Assembly: GCA_900188575.1 (NCBI GenBank)
Contig: FYEU01000293.1
Location: 249,782-313,781, forward strand
DNA length: 64,000 bases
Direction: 5' to 3'
Source of the DNA: Geosmithia putterillii
Lineage: Eukaryota; Ascomycota; Sordariomycetes; Hypocreales; Bionectriaceae
Made by a program: the position numbers and the translations under genes. The notes under the pieces are model-generated. The model was given only the letters and a program-made list of their open reading frames with translations. It ran no database searches and was not told the origin of the DNA. Shown one piece after another: positions 10,474 to 23,424 of the stretch (positions are counted from its first letter, which is position 1; each line of letters begins with the position of its first letter).

Positions 10474-11113
10474 CTCGTACGCACTCTCTCCAAGTTCCCT
10501 TATTTCCTCTCTGCCCGTCAGTTAATTACCCGTAATTAGTTTAGTACGGGGGCGGAAGCATTAATTACCGTTGGTCTTGTGGTGTCAGGGGCACATCCAT
10601 GATCGGAACCGTGGATACACCACCATCAACGCGCGTGCGCATCGGCGCCTGCATGATTCTGGCCCATTGCTTGGTACGCTGTACGGAGTACTTGTGTGTG
10701 TTGATGATACCCTGTGGGCTACTACTCGTATGGGCGATGGCAGCGGCTCGAATCGTAGACAGAGTAGTATTTTTCATGCCATGGTGCATTGATCAAAGGG
10801 CAGCAGTATGTGCAAGGGCAGAGTTGGCGAGTCGAGTATGCCAGGCGTTCTGGACCAGGACAGACGGAGGCGCTAGAATGGCCCAGGTCATAATTCATAC
10901 TTTATATGGGCAAAATCACGGTCTTGTTTTTGGTCTGAGCGGTGGTGATAATTGCTCCTATTTCTCCTATTAGACATTACACTCCATTTTAATACCGTTT
11001 TGCATACTCGTACTCGCAATACGATATCATAACATTGAACAATTGTCATGTTGGCTGTCAATGTTGTCCTGCCATGTGTCCTCACCTATCAGTAATACTA
11101 CTAGTATCGGTAG

Positions 11114-11127
11114 TACTACTAGTAGTA
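11114..11127. repeat. 14-bp palindrome in a TACTAG-rich stretch
   Basis: TACTACTAGTAGTA is its own reverse complement and is flanked by further partial units (ACTACTAGTATCGG before, TCAGTAC after). Similar TACTAG runs occur near 45413, 49413 and 51400, all intergenic. Confidence 0.7.
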
Positions 11128-11483
11128 TCAGTACACGTCCATACTTCCCGCGCGATCACGTAATTCTCCATCGCTGGAGTTGACGGTCCTTCCAGGGCGT
11201 TTAGCGAGTGCTGTCCACTGAGCTGGTCCATCTTCCAGCGGATGCTTCAGCGCCTTGATCGCTAAAGCGTGCAGAGTAATATAGGTGGTATGGGGGCCTG
11301 CGCCAATCATTCGCTACGTTATCCGAATGAAAACACTCGTTTAGAGTGGTTTACTTTCGCACCCATAATCAACTGCAGCCCTTTGAGACCCATTGGACCA
11401 TTGCAGAGACAAATCAAGCCCGCATCTGCCCCTGTCCGACATGCATCGCATTATTTTCTACAAGCCACAACGGGAAAGGCCAG

Positions 11484-11526
11484 GCATTCAAGCATTCAGC
11501 ATTCAGCATTCAGAATTCAAGCATTC
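11484..11526. repeat. Degenerate GCATTCA tandem repeat
   Basis: Five or six units of GCATTCA(A/G), some diverged, lie in tandem. Intergenic. Confidence 0.7.
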
Positions 11527-12160
11527 TTTGACAGCGGGACCAACAATGGAGACGTCCATACGAGCCCAGGTATCCGTACATACTACATATAGCGCTTAGT
11601 AGCCTGTAAACCACTACAACTACAGGCCCTTAGCGCCATCCTCGTGAAATGTCCGGTAGAGGCCTTGAGGCCTTCCCCTGTATTTGCGCCATAGTCCGCT
11701 GTAGGATGCTGTAAAGAATGCACCCTCCGTCCATTTGGCAAGTGCACTGAAGGTCGTACCTGCCTCTGCGTCCCGCCCGCCTGCCTCCCACCCTCCATGA
11801 TCCATCGCACCTTCCCCCCCTGGCCCCTACCCCTAGCGGCCCATTAGCCTCTTTGGCCTCTTTGGCATTTGCCTCTCCTGGCGCCCTCGTAGGCTCTTTG
11901 TCGACCCCGTATTCTCAACCGCCTTCTCTCGGTCCGCCGTCCCCCAAGGCTCCAACCCCCTCCCAACGCCAATCCTCTTCGGCTTCTTCCTTCTGCTTCC
12001 CTTGCTCGGTCATCTTCAACTCATTTGTCTTGTTTTGTCGCATAATCGTTGCTCCATCACCTTGTCCGGCGAACCGAGGACTTGCCTCCGACCCTGTACG
12101 CGTCCACACCACCACCAACCATCTCCACCACCACCTCCACCGAGCCACAGCTGGAGACAC

Positions 12161-12179
12161 AGAGAGAGAGAGAGAGAGA
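12161..12179. repeat. (AG)n microsatellite in the formin leader
   Basis: About nine AG units, roughly 285 bases upstream of the formin start codon, in an otherwise C-rich stretch. Confidence 0.8.
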
Positions 12180-12462
12180 AACGTCCGACATCTCCTCCTT
12201 CTCCCCTCCCTACGAGGCCACCCAACGCCCGTCTCTCTCGCAACACCACACCAGCTGGCCGATCCAAGCACAATGCAAGCGGCCTCAGGCTGCACTCTGT
12301 CGCCTCGACGTTTCCATCCCCGAAACTCTACCCTTCCGACCCGGTCGTAGATTCTCCCCCCGTCTCGCCATCCAAACCCCCCACCCCCCTGGTGCATAAC
12401 ATTCGTCTCCCTGTCCCTGTGACACGACTCCAAGGTTCCGGCCGCCACCACGGCCGCCCGCC

Positions 12463-15400
12463 ATGTCGTCCGCCGATAAATCCCGGCAGTCGTCTGGAGG
12501 GCGCTCCATCTTCTCTAGGAACAAGCACAAGGACAAGCACGCTGCCGACTCTCGCTACGCACAAGACCAGTATCCCCACGACGCCGCCAGCAGCCTGGGC
12601 TCGCGCTCCTCCCGACACAAGCGAGAATCCTCCAGCGTCTCTCTCGACGGCCCCCTCTCCCCCGACTCCGTCTCGACCAGCAACTCGGCCGGCGTCATCA
12701 CCTCGATCCCATACGACGGCGCCCCGCGCTCCCCCCTCCCAGCCGACCACTCCAAGGGGGGGGACCACCTGAGCGTCCGCCAGAACCTGCAGCCCCATCA
12801 GCTCAACAGGGGCACCTCCGACTTTCACCAGTACCCATCACTCGATCCCTCGACGCTCACCCCGAGCCAGTCCTACAACCAGTCCTTCATGTCTCAGCGA
12901 CCGAGCACCGCAAATTCAAATGTCACCATGGCGTCGACCGGCCGTCAGGCCCAGTACCAGCAGTGGGGGCCTGGCCCAGCCCGCGGCAGCACCGCCAGCT
13001 CTGCCAACGGCTCGCGCTACGACTCCTACGCCTCCACCGACAACCTCAGTGTGTATTCTGGCAACCCGGGATACCGAGATGCTGGCCAGGGTCGCTCGTC
13101 GCAAGGCGGGCTCCTGAGCGCCTCGTCGCAGAGCTCATATGGCTCGTCACGCGAGTCCCACCGCCTGACAAAGTTCCCCAGCCCCGGCCCCGGTCCCGGC
13201 ATTCCCAGCGGCCCCGACAACTTCTACTTCCCCAGACCCGACAACGACAACGTCATCCACGACAAGTTCCTCGAGCTCATGCAAAAGCGAGGATGGCACC
13301 ACCTGCCCGAGCAGGCCAGGCGCCAGATGGTCGCATACCCCCCCGAGAAGAAATGGACGCTGCTGCACCAGGACCGCTTGGCCGAGTGGCAGGGCGAGCA
13401 GAAGCGCCGGACCACCGCCAGGCCCAACCAGTATGCTGCCCCCGACATCACCACCTACTCCGACGAGGAGGGCACCCCCGAGTTCTACGTCAGGCGCGTA
13501 ATGGAAGATAAGCTCGACACAAAGGGCATGGGTAGTCTCGAGGTCAACCTCCGAACTCAGCAGATTGGCTGGGTCAAGAGGTTTGTTGAGTGCCAGGGTC
13601 AGGTCGCACTTGTCACCCTGCTCCTCAAGCTCAACCGCAAGACGGCCCTTGGCCCCGCCCCGGACAGCTCAAAGGTCGATAAGAACCAGGACAAGGAGTA
13701 CGATATTGTCAAGTGTCTCAAGGCCCTGATGAACAACAAGTTTGGTGCCGACGACGCCCTTGTCCACCAAAAGGTACTAGTCGCCCTCGGCACCTCTCTT
13801 ATCTCGGCCCGCCTCTCGACACGCAAACTCGCCAGTGAGATCCTTACCTTCCTCTGCACCTGGGGCGACAATGGCGAGGGCCACATCAAGGTCATCAACG
13901 CCCTCGACGAGGTCAAGGCCCAGGCCGGCGAGAATGGCCGCTTCGACGCCTGGATGCGCCTCGTTGAGGTTACCGTCGATGGTCGAGGCAAGATGGGCAG
14001 CCTTGTCGGCGCCAGCGAGGAGCTTCGCACCGGTGGCACCGGCATGGAGAACCTGCTCATGGAGTACGCCCTGACCACGCTCATCCTCGTCAATATGCTC
14101 ATCGACTCACCCGAGCACGACCTCGAGCTCCGCGTCCACATCCGCGCACAATTCACGGCATGCGGCATCCGCCGCATCCTCAGCAAGATGGAGGCTTTCC
14201 AGTACGACCTCCTCGACAAGCAGATTGAGCGCTTCCACTCCAACGAGGCCATCGACTACGAGGACATGCTGGAGCGTGAGAACAGCAGCATCAAGGACAA
14301 CACCGAGGGCGACATCAAGGACCTCAACGACCCCGTCCAGATTGCCGACGCCATCCAGCAGCGCCTCCAGGGCAGTAAGACGAGCGACTACTTTGTCTCT
14401 GCCTTGCAGCACCTCATGCTTATGCGCGGCCACGATGGCGAGGAACGCCTACGCATGTTCCAGCTCGTCGACGCCATGCTCAGCTACGTCGCCATGGACC
14501 GGAGACTCCCCAACCTCGACCTCAAGCAGAGCCTTAACTTTACCGTCCAGAGCCTGCTCGACAAGCTGCACACGGACTCCGAGGCCCGCCAGGCCCAGGA
14601 TGAGGCTCTCGAGTCGCGCCAGATCGCCGAGGCCGCCATGGCTGAGCGTGATGAGATGAGAGCCCGCGTCGAGCTCGGTGCGGACGGCCTCGTTGCGAAA
14701 CTGCAGAGGCAGCTCGACGAGCAGACGCGCTTCATCGAGGCCCAGAAGAGGCAGGCTGACGGCCTCAAGGCCGAGCTCGAGAACATGCAAGCCATCCGGG
14801 CTAAGGAGGCCCAGAGGAATGAGCTCGAGACTCGTGAGCTGTATCTCATGCTCCGCGACGCCCAGGACATTGCCGCCTCCAACGCAGCGAAGAGCAACAG
14901 CGCAAAGGCCGCCGGTGCTGCCCAGGAGGCCAGCAAGGCCCAGGGCATTCTCGACCGCGGTCGTCTCATGGAGCGTCTGCAGATGCAGCTCGAGCGCCAG
15001 AAGACGCAGTACAAGCTCGAGGGCCGCACCTGGGGAGAGGCCGCCGGCCCCTCCGACAGGCTGCGCGCCCTCCGCGAGGAGATGGAGGGCCCCGGCGAGG
15101 GCCCCGAGCCCCAGACGCCTCCCGGAGGCGGCACGCCACCTCACGACTTCACCAACAGCGTCCTTGGAAGTATCAACCGCCAGACCAGAGTGCCTCGCAA
15201 GCCCGTCAAGGCTGGCGAGACCATTGGCGAGGACGGCGCTCTGGCCGCCGGTGGCGCCAAGCCCCAGGCCGACGTGCTCGAGAACCGCGCCAACATGCTC
15301 GGCGAGCTGGGTTCCCGGTTCAAAACGCAGGATGCAAGCGACGACGAATACGAGGACAGTGCCGCCGCAGATGCTGGCCCGGATTCAACGGCCACGGCGG

Positions 15401-17798
15401 CCCCGGCCGAGAGCGACACACCCAAGATCGAGGTCACTGGTGCTGCCGGCGCCGCTCCCCCACCTCCTCCACCTCCTCCCCCGCCCCCGATGCCTGGTAC
15501 GCTCCCAGGCGCTGCACCACCGCCACCGCCACCGCCGCCTCCGCCACCACCCCCCATGCCGGGACAGGTGCCGGGGGCCCCACCACCTCCACCTCCCCCT
15601 CCGCCGCCACCGATGCCCGGCCAGGTACCCGGCGCCCCCCCGGCACCTCCGCTACCCGGAAGCTCTGCCGAGGCCGACGCCAGAGCCATGCCGCCGCCGC
15701 CGCCACCCCCCATGCCGGGGCAGATGCCCTCGGGCAACTTCCTCTCCCAGCCCGCTTACACGGCGCCGGCACCGTCGGCTGGACTGCCTGTGGCCAGGCC
15801 CAAGAAGAAGCTCAAGGCCCTTCATTGGGACAAGGTCGACACGCCCGAGTCCAGTCACTGGGCCGCGCACACGCCGTCGGTCGAGGAGAGGGAGGAGAAG
15901 TACAACGAGCTCAGCCGCAAGGGTATTCTCGACGAGGTCGAGAAGCTCTTCATGGCCAAGGACATCAAGAAGATTGGTGGCGCCAATGCCAGGAAGGACG
16001 ACAAGAAGCAGATTATCTCTACCGATCTGCGCAAGGGTTTCGGTAGGTCACCCCCCTCGAGGCTGAAACAGAGACGGAGGAAATGGAAACGTACCGCTTG
16101 CTAACACACGAGACTGTAGAAATCGCCCTTGCCAAGTTCTCGCAGCATTCTGTTGAAAAGGTGGCGCAGATGATTATCCACTGCGACACGGATGTTTTGG
16201 ACAACCCGGTGGTGATGGACTTCTTGCAAAAGGAGGACATGTGCAACATCTCGGATAATGTGTCGAAGCAGATGGCACCCTACAGCAAGGACTGGACGGG
16301 TCCCGACGCCAAGGAGCATGGTCGCGAGCAAGACCCGTCGGAGCTGACGCGCCAGGACCAGATCTACCTGTACACTGCGTTTGAGCTTCACCACTACTGG
16401 AAGAGCAGGATGCGTGCGCTAGCTCTGACGCGCAACTTTGAGCCCGAGTACGACGAGATCAACGAGAGAATTCGCAAGATCTGCCAGGTCTCAGAGTCTC
16501 TGCGCGACTCGGTATCACTCATGAACGTCCTGGGTCTCATTCTCGACATCGGTAACTACATGAACGACGCCAACAAGCAGGCGCGCGGATTCAAGCTTGG
16601 CTCCCTGGCTCGCCTGGGCATGGTCAAGGACGACAAGAACGAGTCGACACTGGCGGACCTGGTGGAGCGCATCGTGCGCAACCAGTACCCCGAGTGGGAG
16701 AACTTTGCGGGTGACATTGGCGACGTCATGACGGCGCAGAAGATCAACATCGAGCAACTTCAGACGGACGCCAAGAAGTACATTGCCAACGTCAAGAATG
16801 TGCAGATGTCCCTTGACTCGGGCAACCTCAGCGACCCCAAGAAGTTCCACCCGCAGGACCGCGTCAACCAAATTGTGCAGCGGTCCATGAAGGAGGCCCG
16901 CCGCAAGGCCGAGCAGATGGAGCTGTACCTAGAGGAGATGATGCGGACGTACAAGGATATCATGGTCTTCTACGGCGAGGACCCGACGGACGAGAACGCA
17001 CGTCGCGACTTCTTCGCCAAGCTGGCCTCGTTCCTGGGCGAGTGGCGCAAGTCCAGGGAGAAGAATGTGCAGTACGAGGATGTTCGTCGACGCAACGAGG
17101 CGTCGATGAAGCGCAAGCACGCCCAGGCCAAGGCCCACGCGGCCGCGACGGGCAACATTGACGGCGGGCCGATATCACCGACCAACACGGGAGCCATGGA
17201 CTCGCTGCTCGAGAAGCTGCGTGCCGCGGCACCGCAGGCTAGGGACCAGAGGGACCGGCGTCGTCGCGCCCGCCTCAAGGACCGGCACCAGGTGCGTGTG
17301 GCGTCGGGCCAGAAGATACCCGACATCAACGAGATACCCGAGGGTGGCACCAGCCCCGGCCTCGGCGACAGCAGTAACCGCGAGGACACAATCGACGAGG
17401 AGGACGCGCTGTCGACGCCCAAGAGCCCACCCCCGGGCAGCGGCTCGCAGCGCGGTGGCGACGACGACGTGGCCGACCGAGCTGCCGCCCTGCTGCAGGG
17501 TATGCGCGGCGACGGTGGAGGCGACGACGACGATCCGGAGAAGAGGGAGAGCCTGCGCAAAGCGCGGAGGCAGACTGCCGAGGAGGAGCGGCGACTCAGG
17601 CGGCGGAGGAGGGACAGGACCACGACATCGACCATGACGTCGACGACGACAACATCGACACAGTCAGAGGAAGGGACCGCACCCGACACACCCAACACAG
17701 TGGGATCAGACGAAGGGTCTGGAGTACATGTGAGAGGTGCAGACGATGCGGACGACGTTGTACATGAGGAAGAAGAGGAGGATGTCAAGGCATCATGA
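12463..17798 (+). CDS. bni1: Diaphanous-related formin (Bni1/SepA type)
   Basis: Nucleates and processively elongates actin cables under Rho/Cdc42 control, for hyphal tip growth and septation. Two exons (12463-16042 and 16120-17798) give 1752 aa. The domain order is complete: a Ser/Tyr-rich N-terminus; GTPase-binding/FH3 region from about 250 to 690; coiled coil about 700-870; FH1 with several poly-proline runs about 1000-1090; FH2 from about 1115 (KKKLKALHWDKVD) to about 1520; and a DAD near 1552 with the core MDSLLEKLR followed by a basic RDRRRRAR patch. The 77-nt intron splits a Glu codon inside FH2 and has a CTAAC branch point. Core FH1, FH2 and DAD elements are all present, so an autoinhibited, Rho-activated protein is expected. 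A long pyrimidine-rich leader precedes the ATG. Confidence 0.95.
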
Positions 17799-18210
17799 TG
17801 AGGGCGTGTCTGGGTCTGTCCCAAAGAAGAAAGAAAGGAAAAAAGAGTTGATTTATTCAAAAGGCCCGTTTTGCGCACCATCTTGTCTACCCGCCCCCCT
17901 GACCAAGCTGTGTATATATTGGTCCCGTCTGTCAGTTGTCCCTCGGTGCTATTTACCTTGTGTGTGCGTTGTGCGTTGTGCGTGTTTTCACTGGGGTTTA
18001 CGGAGAGAAGCATCTGATGGGTTGGATGGGGTTCAATGTTCTGCTGGGTATATATGTACAAACAAAAGTAGTGGTAGTAGTTAATGATTCCTACATGGAA
18101 GCAGCCAACCTCCAAACAAACATATGAGTGAATGGTAGTAGTGGTAGAAGAGCGACCATACAACCCCCCTTTGGAAGAAACAGAAGAGTGGTCGACAGTA
18201 GAAGAAGAGG
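17799..18210. other. Convergent 3' regions of the formin and SNRNP27-like genes
   Basis: About 410 bases between convergent genes. It contains T-rich and GTTGTGCG-repeated sequence of 3' UTR type. No gene seen. Confidence 0.5.
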
Positions 18211-19018
18211 TCATCGTGACGGACTCAGAGGCCGGTTAAAACCCCCTTGTCTGTTCATGTACTGCCTATACTCGGTCTTCTTCTCCTTGTGCACGCCGCC
18301 AACATTGTTGCCGGTAATCTTCTTGCCCTTTGTGGTACCAAAGCCGCCAAAGCCCATCATGGCCTGCATGGCTGCCATGTCGTCATCTGGCTCAACCTCG
18401 CCGTCGTCGTCGCCGTCGTCGTCGCCTCCTGCCCTGACATCGTCCCTGTCCATCCTGTCGTCGGTATCCCTGCCACGGGCTCTGTTACTGGGCTTGGATT
18501 TGTTGTCATCATCTCTGGGTGCTGGTCTCTCCTCCCGCACGGCGGCATCTCTGGTCCTATCCTTGGTGTGAAGGGGGATCTCGCGCTCGCGCTCGCGGTC
18601 GTGACCTGTCGATCTGTCGTCGTCTTGCCGTCTCCGGGGATCTGAAGTTGGTTAGTATTTTACCAAAGAGGATTATAGGATACCGGTAGGTGGATGGGTG
18701 GAACGTACCTCTCTCATCGTCTCTCCGTCTAGTATCCCTTTCCCTGTCGCGTCGGTAGTCCCTGTCATCGTAACGTCCACGCGGGCCTCTGCCGCCTCCC
18801 CTGCCCCCACCACCCCGGCCACCGCTGTCGCGTCGTCGGTCGGGAGAGCGGGATCGGTCCCTGGCGTTGCGGCCGCCGCCGTCTCGTGAGCGCGAGCGGT
18901 AGCGTCTGTCTTGGGGGAAGTCCCTGTCCCTGTCCCTGTCTCTGCCACCGCCGGCGTGGCGGTTGTCGCGGCGATCGGGCTGCTGCTCCCAGTGGCGAGG
19001 ACGGCGGGAGTCTCCCAT
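18211..19018 (-). CDS. SNRNP27: U4/U6.U5 tri-snRNP 27 kDa protein homologue
   Basis: A small component of the spliceosomal tri-snRNP, acting in the nucleus in pre-mRNA splicing. Two exons on the minus strand (19018-18709 and 18641-18211) give 246 aa. The intron has a perfect TACTAACC branch point. The N-terminal two thirds is an RS-like domain rich in Arg, Asp and Ser with a Gly/Arg-rich block near 75-90. The C-terminal 60 residues hold the family signature: MMGFGGFGTTKGKK, then EYRQYMNRQGGFNRPL at the end. Those two blocks identify the family. The protein is longer than animal SNRNP27 only in the disordered N-terminus. It is divergently transcribed from the glucosidase I gene, with 441 bases between the two ATGs. 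Confidence 0.92.
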
Positions 19019-19459
19019 TTTGTATGCTGTCAAGAAGATTGGACTTTGTTCTTGTTGTTGTCGTCCTGACGAGGGAAACCAACGTTGGGCCGGAGATGGA
19101 AAAGAATGTGGCAGGTGCGATGCAGTAGTACGAAGTAATGCGGATGTGGCTTGTGCCCGACAGCCGGGTGTGGCTGGTGAGGGGCCGCGCGCGCGCAACG
19201 TCATTATTGGTGGGGCCTCCGGGCCGGACGAGCTCCTTCCAAGACGACAGCTTGTCGGTGTCGCTAGCCTCGTGCCTTCCCACATTTCTTCTAACAAGAC
19301 AATTGTCCTCGTGTGTTACAAACACCTCTCTCCAAACTCTCCTCCCCCGTTCTTCTTCTTTTTAGTTTTTCCCAATCTGGGGGAGATATTTCCTTCCTGT
19401 TGTGCATTTCATTGAATTTAGTTCAGCTCGGGTTTCCCTTGAATGACGCCCCGACCATA
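19019..19459. promoter_or_regulatory. Shared divergent promoter, SNRNP27-like / glucosidase I
   Basis: 441 bases separate the two start codons. A pyrimidine-rich tract at about 19320-19395 precedes the glucosidase ATG and looks like its 5' leader. A GC-rich stretch lies near 19180-19230. I found no clear TATA box. Confidence 0.5.
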
Positions 19460-22145
19460 ATGACCAAGCTCAGCCAATTGCTGCTGGGTGTCGCGGCCCT
19501 GGCGCTGGGCGCCTCGGCCACGTCCTTCGACGACGACGAGGTGGTCCCCAAGTCGACGCTGGCGACGGAGACCGAGCGCCTCAACAACCAGAGTCTCCTC
19601 TGGGGACCTTACAAGCCCAACCTGTACTTTGGCACGAGGCCGAGGGTTCCCCAGGGCCTGTGGACGGCTCTTATGTGGGGTGGCCTCGAGACATACCAGC
19701 AGGTGCCCGACAGTGAGTACCCGAGAGGAATCCTGCGATGGAGACTGAGGGGGAAGTGGATAGAGGGGAGGGGAGGTTGTGCACATGTGCTGATCGTGTA
19801 GAGTTCCGATTCACTTGCGAGCAGGGCGAGGAGATTCATGGCTACGGCTGGGACGAGTACGACCCGCGCGTGGGAGGTGTGCAGACGATCCACGACGACG
19901 GCAACCGCATTGACATATCGACGTCATGGGTCAAGATCCCCGGGGGCTCCCACGGGGGCAGCTGGGCCGTGCGGGTCAAGGGCGAGCTGCAAGAGGGCGC
20001 CCCCCCGGACACCAAGACGAGCGTTTACTACTACATTGCACAGGAGGGCGACGGGCAGAGCGCGGGCACGCTGGCGGCCGAGCCGAGCACAGAGGGCAAC
20101 AGCAAGCTCGGCCTCGAGGGTGACGCTTCCTTCCGGGGAAGCTCTGAGGCCTTGGGCGATTACAAGATCACCGTCACCAAGGGCAAGGGGAAGCACCCGA
20201 CGAGCCGGCATGCGATGAGCGACAAGCGCCGCGGGGACACGACACTGGTCAACAGCATCGACGCGACGGACAAGATCCAGTGGCAGGCCAAGCCCGTCAT
20301 CTTCCAGAAACTGCGCGAGTCGGCCGAGGATGTGCAGGACAAGATGGAGCCCAACAACCCCCCGCCGCCCTGGCAGGTGTACCGCATCCCGCACAACCCC
20401 GGCGAGGGCAACGTGCAGATGATTCAGAAGACGTATGAGGGCAACTTTGAGTTTGATGTCATCTTCCAGTCTGGTTCTGCCGGTGCCCCCGAGCTGACGT
20501 CGGATGACGTGACGCGCGAGATTGCCGCCGTCTCCAAGGCCTTCAACGAGCGCTTTGCCGCCACATTTGACCTGCAGCCGCCCTTTGCCGGTGACGAGGA
20601 CTACAAGACGTTTGGAAAGAGCATGTTCTCCAACCTGGTTGGTGGCATCGGCTACTTCCACGGCCACCAGGTCATCGACCGGACCTACGCCGACGAGTAC
20701 GAGGAGGAGGGCGAGCGGTTCTGGGAGGAGGCGGCAGCCGCACGCGCGCGCAACAAGCCTGAGTTTGAGGGGCCCTACGAGCTCTTCACCAGCATCCCTT
20801 CGCGGCCCTTCTTCCCGCGCGGCTTCCTCTGGGACGAGGGCTTCCACCTCGTGCCCATTGCCGACTGGGACATGGACCTGACGCTCGAGATTGTCCGCAG
20901 CTGGTACAAGACCATGGACAGCGACGGCTGGATCCCCCGCGAGCAGATCCTCGGCGACGAGGCCCGCACAAAGGTGCCCTCTGAGTTCCAGATCCAGTAC
21001 CCCATGTACGCCAACCCGCCTACCCTATTCCTCATCATCGAGAGCTTCACCGAGCGTCTGCGCCAGGCCAAGGCCGGTGGCGGCAGTGAGACCGAGGACA
21101 AGGACAACCTGCGCACCGCGCATCTCGCCAACGTTGAGCTGGGCGAGGACTACATGCGTGACATGTACCCCCTCCTGCGTCGGCAGTACGACTGGTTCCG
21201 CAAGACGCAGCGCGGCGAGATCAAGGCATACGACCGCGAGGCTTACTCTTCCAAGGAGGGATACCGCTGGAGGGGCCGCACTGAGACGCACATCCTCACC
21301 AGCGGCATCGACGACTACCCGCGTGCCCAGCCCCCGCACCCGGGTGAGCTGCACGTCGACCTCATGTCGTGGGTTGGCCTCATGACCAAGTCGCTGCGCA
21401 ACATTGCAGGCGCCCTCGGCCGCGACGACGAGGTCGCCGAGCTTGACCGCTCCCTTGATGCCATCGTTCACAACCTCGACGACCTGCACTGGTCTGACGA
21501 ACAGGGCTGCTACTGCGACGCCACCATCGACGAGTTCGAGGAGAGCGTTCTGGTCTGCCACAAGGGCTACATCTCCCTGTTCCCCTTCCTTGTCGGCCTC
21601 ATGCAGCCCGAGGACCCCAAGCTCGGCCGCATCCTCGATCTCATCGGCGACCCGGAGCACCTCTGGAGTAACCACGGGATTCGCAGTCTCAGCAAGCAGG
21701 ACGAGTTCTACGGCACGGGCGAGAACTACTGGCGCAGCCCTGTCTGGATGCCCATCAACTATCTGGTTCTCTCGCAGCTCAAGGTAAGTCAAGTCCCACA
21801 TATCCATATCCCATGGCGAGAGACAAGCCCTCGTATACGCAATCACGAACGTGAGGCTACTGCAGACAGACAGCTGATACGAGGTGACAATTATAGAATA
21901 CGGCAACGCAGGATGGCCCCTTGAAGGCCAAGGCGCGCGACATGTACAACGGCCTGCGCAAGAACCTCGTTGACACGGTGTACAAGAGCTGGAAAGAGAC
22001 GGGCTTTGCGTGGGAGCAGTACAACCCGGACACGGGGGCGGGCCAGCGCACGCAGCACTTTACCGGATGGACGAGCCTGGTGGTCAAGATTATGGCCATG
22101 GAGGAGCTCAGCGGTGAGGATGCGCACGTGCGCGACGAGCTGTAA
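19460..22145 (+). CDS. cwh41: Mannosyl-oligosaccharide glucosidase (glucosidase I, GH63)
   Basis: Removes the terminal alpha-1,2-linked glucose from Glc3Man9GlcNAc2 on newly made N-glycoproteins in the ER lumen, the first trimming step. Three exons (19460-19712, 19802-21783, 21897-22145) give 827 aa, usual for fungal members. An N-terminal hydrophobic segment (residues about 4-20) fits a signal peptide or signal anchor. The lumenal N-domain begins with LLWGPYKPNLYFGTRPR. The (alpha/alpha)6 catalytic domain includes FFPRGFLWDEGFHL, HVDLMSWVGLM and GTGENYWRSPVWMPINYL. The last exon holds the conserved end (FAWEQYNPDTGAGQR, FTGWTSLVVKIMAM). Both introns are GT..AG and in phase. The catalytic carboxylates are expected in the conserved blocks named, but I did not place them individually. 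Confidence 0.95.
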
Positions 22146-22578
22146 AAACGAGGCGAGCGAAGCAAACATCCCACTCTTGCGTTGTACGTGCGTACTCGTA
22201 AGGGGGGGCGCGCGGACGAGCCATGAAGAATGGGGGCGGCGCGTGCGCACACGAGGCGTGGCGGGAATGCATGTCCTGTCTGTCATTGCCATGATGATAT
22301 GATGGCGGCCGTGGTGGTGGTGTGGTGTGCGCCATAATAGAAACATATATACGACCAACGAGAAGACGGACAAGTGAAAGAAAATATTTGAGCCAATGAA
22401 TAGACGAAATAGACAGACCACATGTCTTTTTTTGGTCTGATGGGCTGCAAGGTCTCTCGTATAGGCTGGGTCGGGTATCGCCGTGTAATCGTGGTGGTCA
22501 TAAGTCATAAGGCGAACGAATAGGCTGATTGCAAAAGAGGACACGACGAAAGGAGTGTCGAGAAAATAAGGACCAAAC

Positions 22579-22602
22579 GAGTTGGTCACCGAGTTGGTCA
22601 CC
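22579..22602. repeat. 12-bp perfect tandem duplication
   Basis: GAGTTGGTCACC occurs twice head to tail and is followed by GAG, in the 3' flank of the glucosidase gene. Confidence 0.8.
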
Positions 22603-23095
22603 GAGTACAGGGAAAAGAACATGTAGAGTCATGGTGATTCGGCTCTCAAAAAAAGGCCCCGTTTCGTGTCAGCAACGGCATGTGAATTGAATGGGTCGTA
22701 TCTCGTAAGTCGGTCGGTCGCTGGCTACTTAGTGGTCACTGGTCACTGTGAGTGATCACTGTACCCCTGTCATCTCCCTTGTTTGTTTCCCTAATATTCT
22801 TTTTGCCCTTTTTGACCAACGAGATAGTCGGGTCAGGGCAGAGCTGGGTAAAGGGCTGACGGTCTGATGCTATTATTGGGGGCTGTGTGTGTCGCCAAGC
22901 CATGTGAGTGATGTTTCGGCGTTAGGTGAGGCTGGGGGAGGAGGGGGGCCCGGACCAGGTGAGGTAAGCGAGAACCACCAAGTCGGGAACGTGTGTTCCT
23001 GGTTTCCGGGAATCATGTTGACAGATATAGAATTGTCAGCAAGTCCGAGGAGCAGCGCTTGCATGGGTGGCGATGATGGTGGTGATGGCGGCGGA

Positions 23096-23121
23096 GATGA
23101 TGATGATGATGATGATGATGA
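23096..23121. repeat. (GAT)n microsatellite
   Basis: About eight GAT units in a wider GGTGAT-rich stretch. Intergenic. Confidence 0.85.
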
Positions 23122-23407
23122 GGAAAGGACGAGGTGCAGTGCATGCAGGAATGATTCTGGGCCCTCAATGCCATGACCACCACGATGACTAAATTCCATT
23201 ATTACTAACGACGGCTATGACGGTAGTTGTCCGTAGTGGTGGGTGTTGCTGTTGTGTTGTCAGTTGGTGGTGGTGACGATGGAGGCAGTTGCGACGGTTG
23301 CGACTGCTCTGTAATAATTAACAATGGGGTGTATTTGTCAGATTCGTCAATGACGGCAGTTGCGATGCACAGCACAGGGCAAGACAAGGCAAGGCCTCAG
23401 AGGGGGA

Positions 23408-23424
23408 GGGGGGGGGGGGGGGGG
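23408..23424. repeat. Homopolymer run of 17 G
   Basis: Seventeen consecutive G residues, preceded by five G and one A. The exact length may be a sequencing estimate. Confidence 0.85.

Larger units (their letters stand above)
10094..12462. other. Long intergenic region with formin promoter and leader
   Basis: No gene seen in 2.4 kb. Contents: three overlapping copies of TACGGAGTA at 10451-10473 and one at 10682-10690; a perfect 14-bp palindrome at 11114-11127 in a run of TACTAG-like units; a degenerate GCATTCA repeat at 11484-11526; and a pyrimidine-rich stretch from about 11760 with an (AG)n tract at 12161-12179, probably the formin 5' leader. Confidence 0.5.

Noticed and set aside
16970..18214. 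414-codon minus-strand frame over the formin 3' end
   Set aside because: It is antisense to a firmly identified formin FH2/DAD region, and its Ser/Arg-rich translation is typical of a shadow of Glu/Lys-rich coding DNA.
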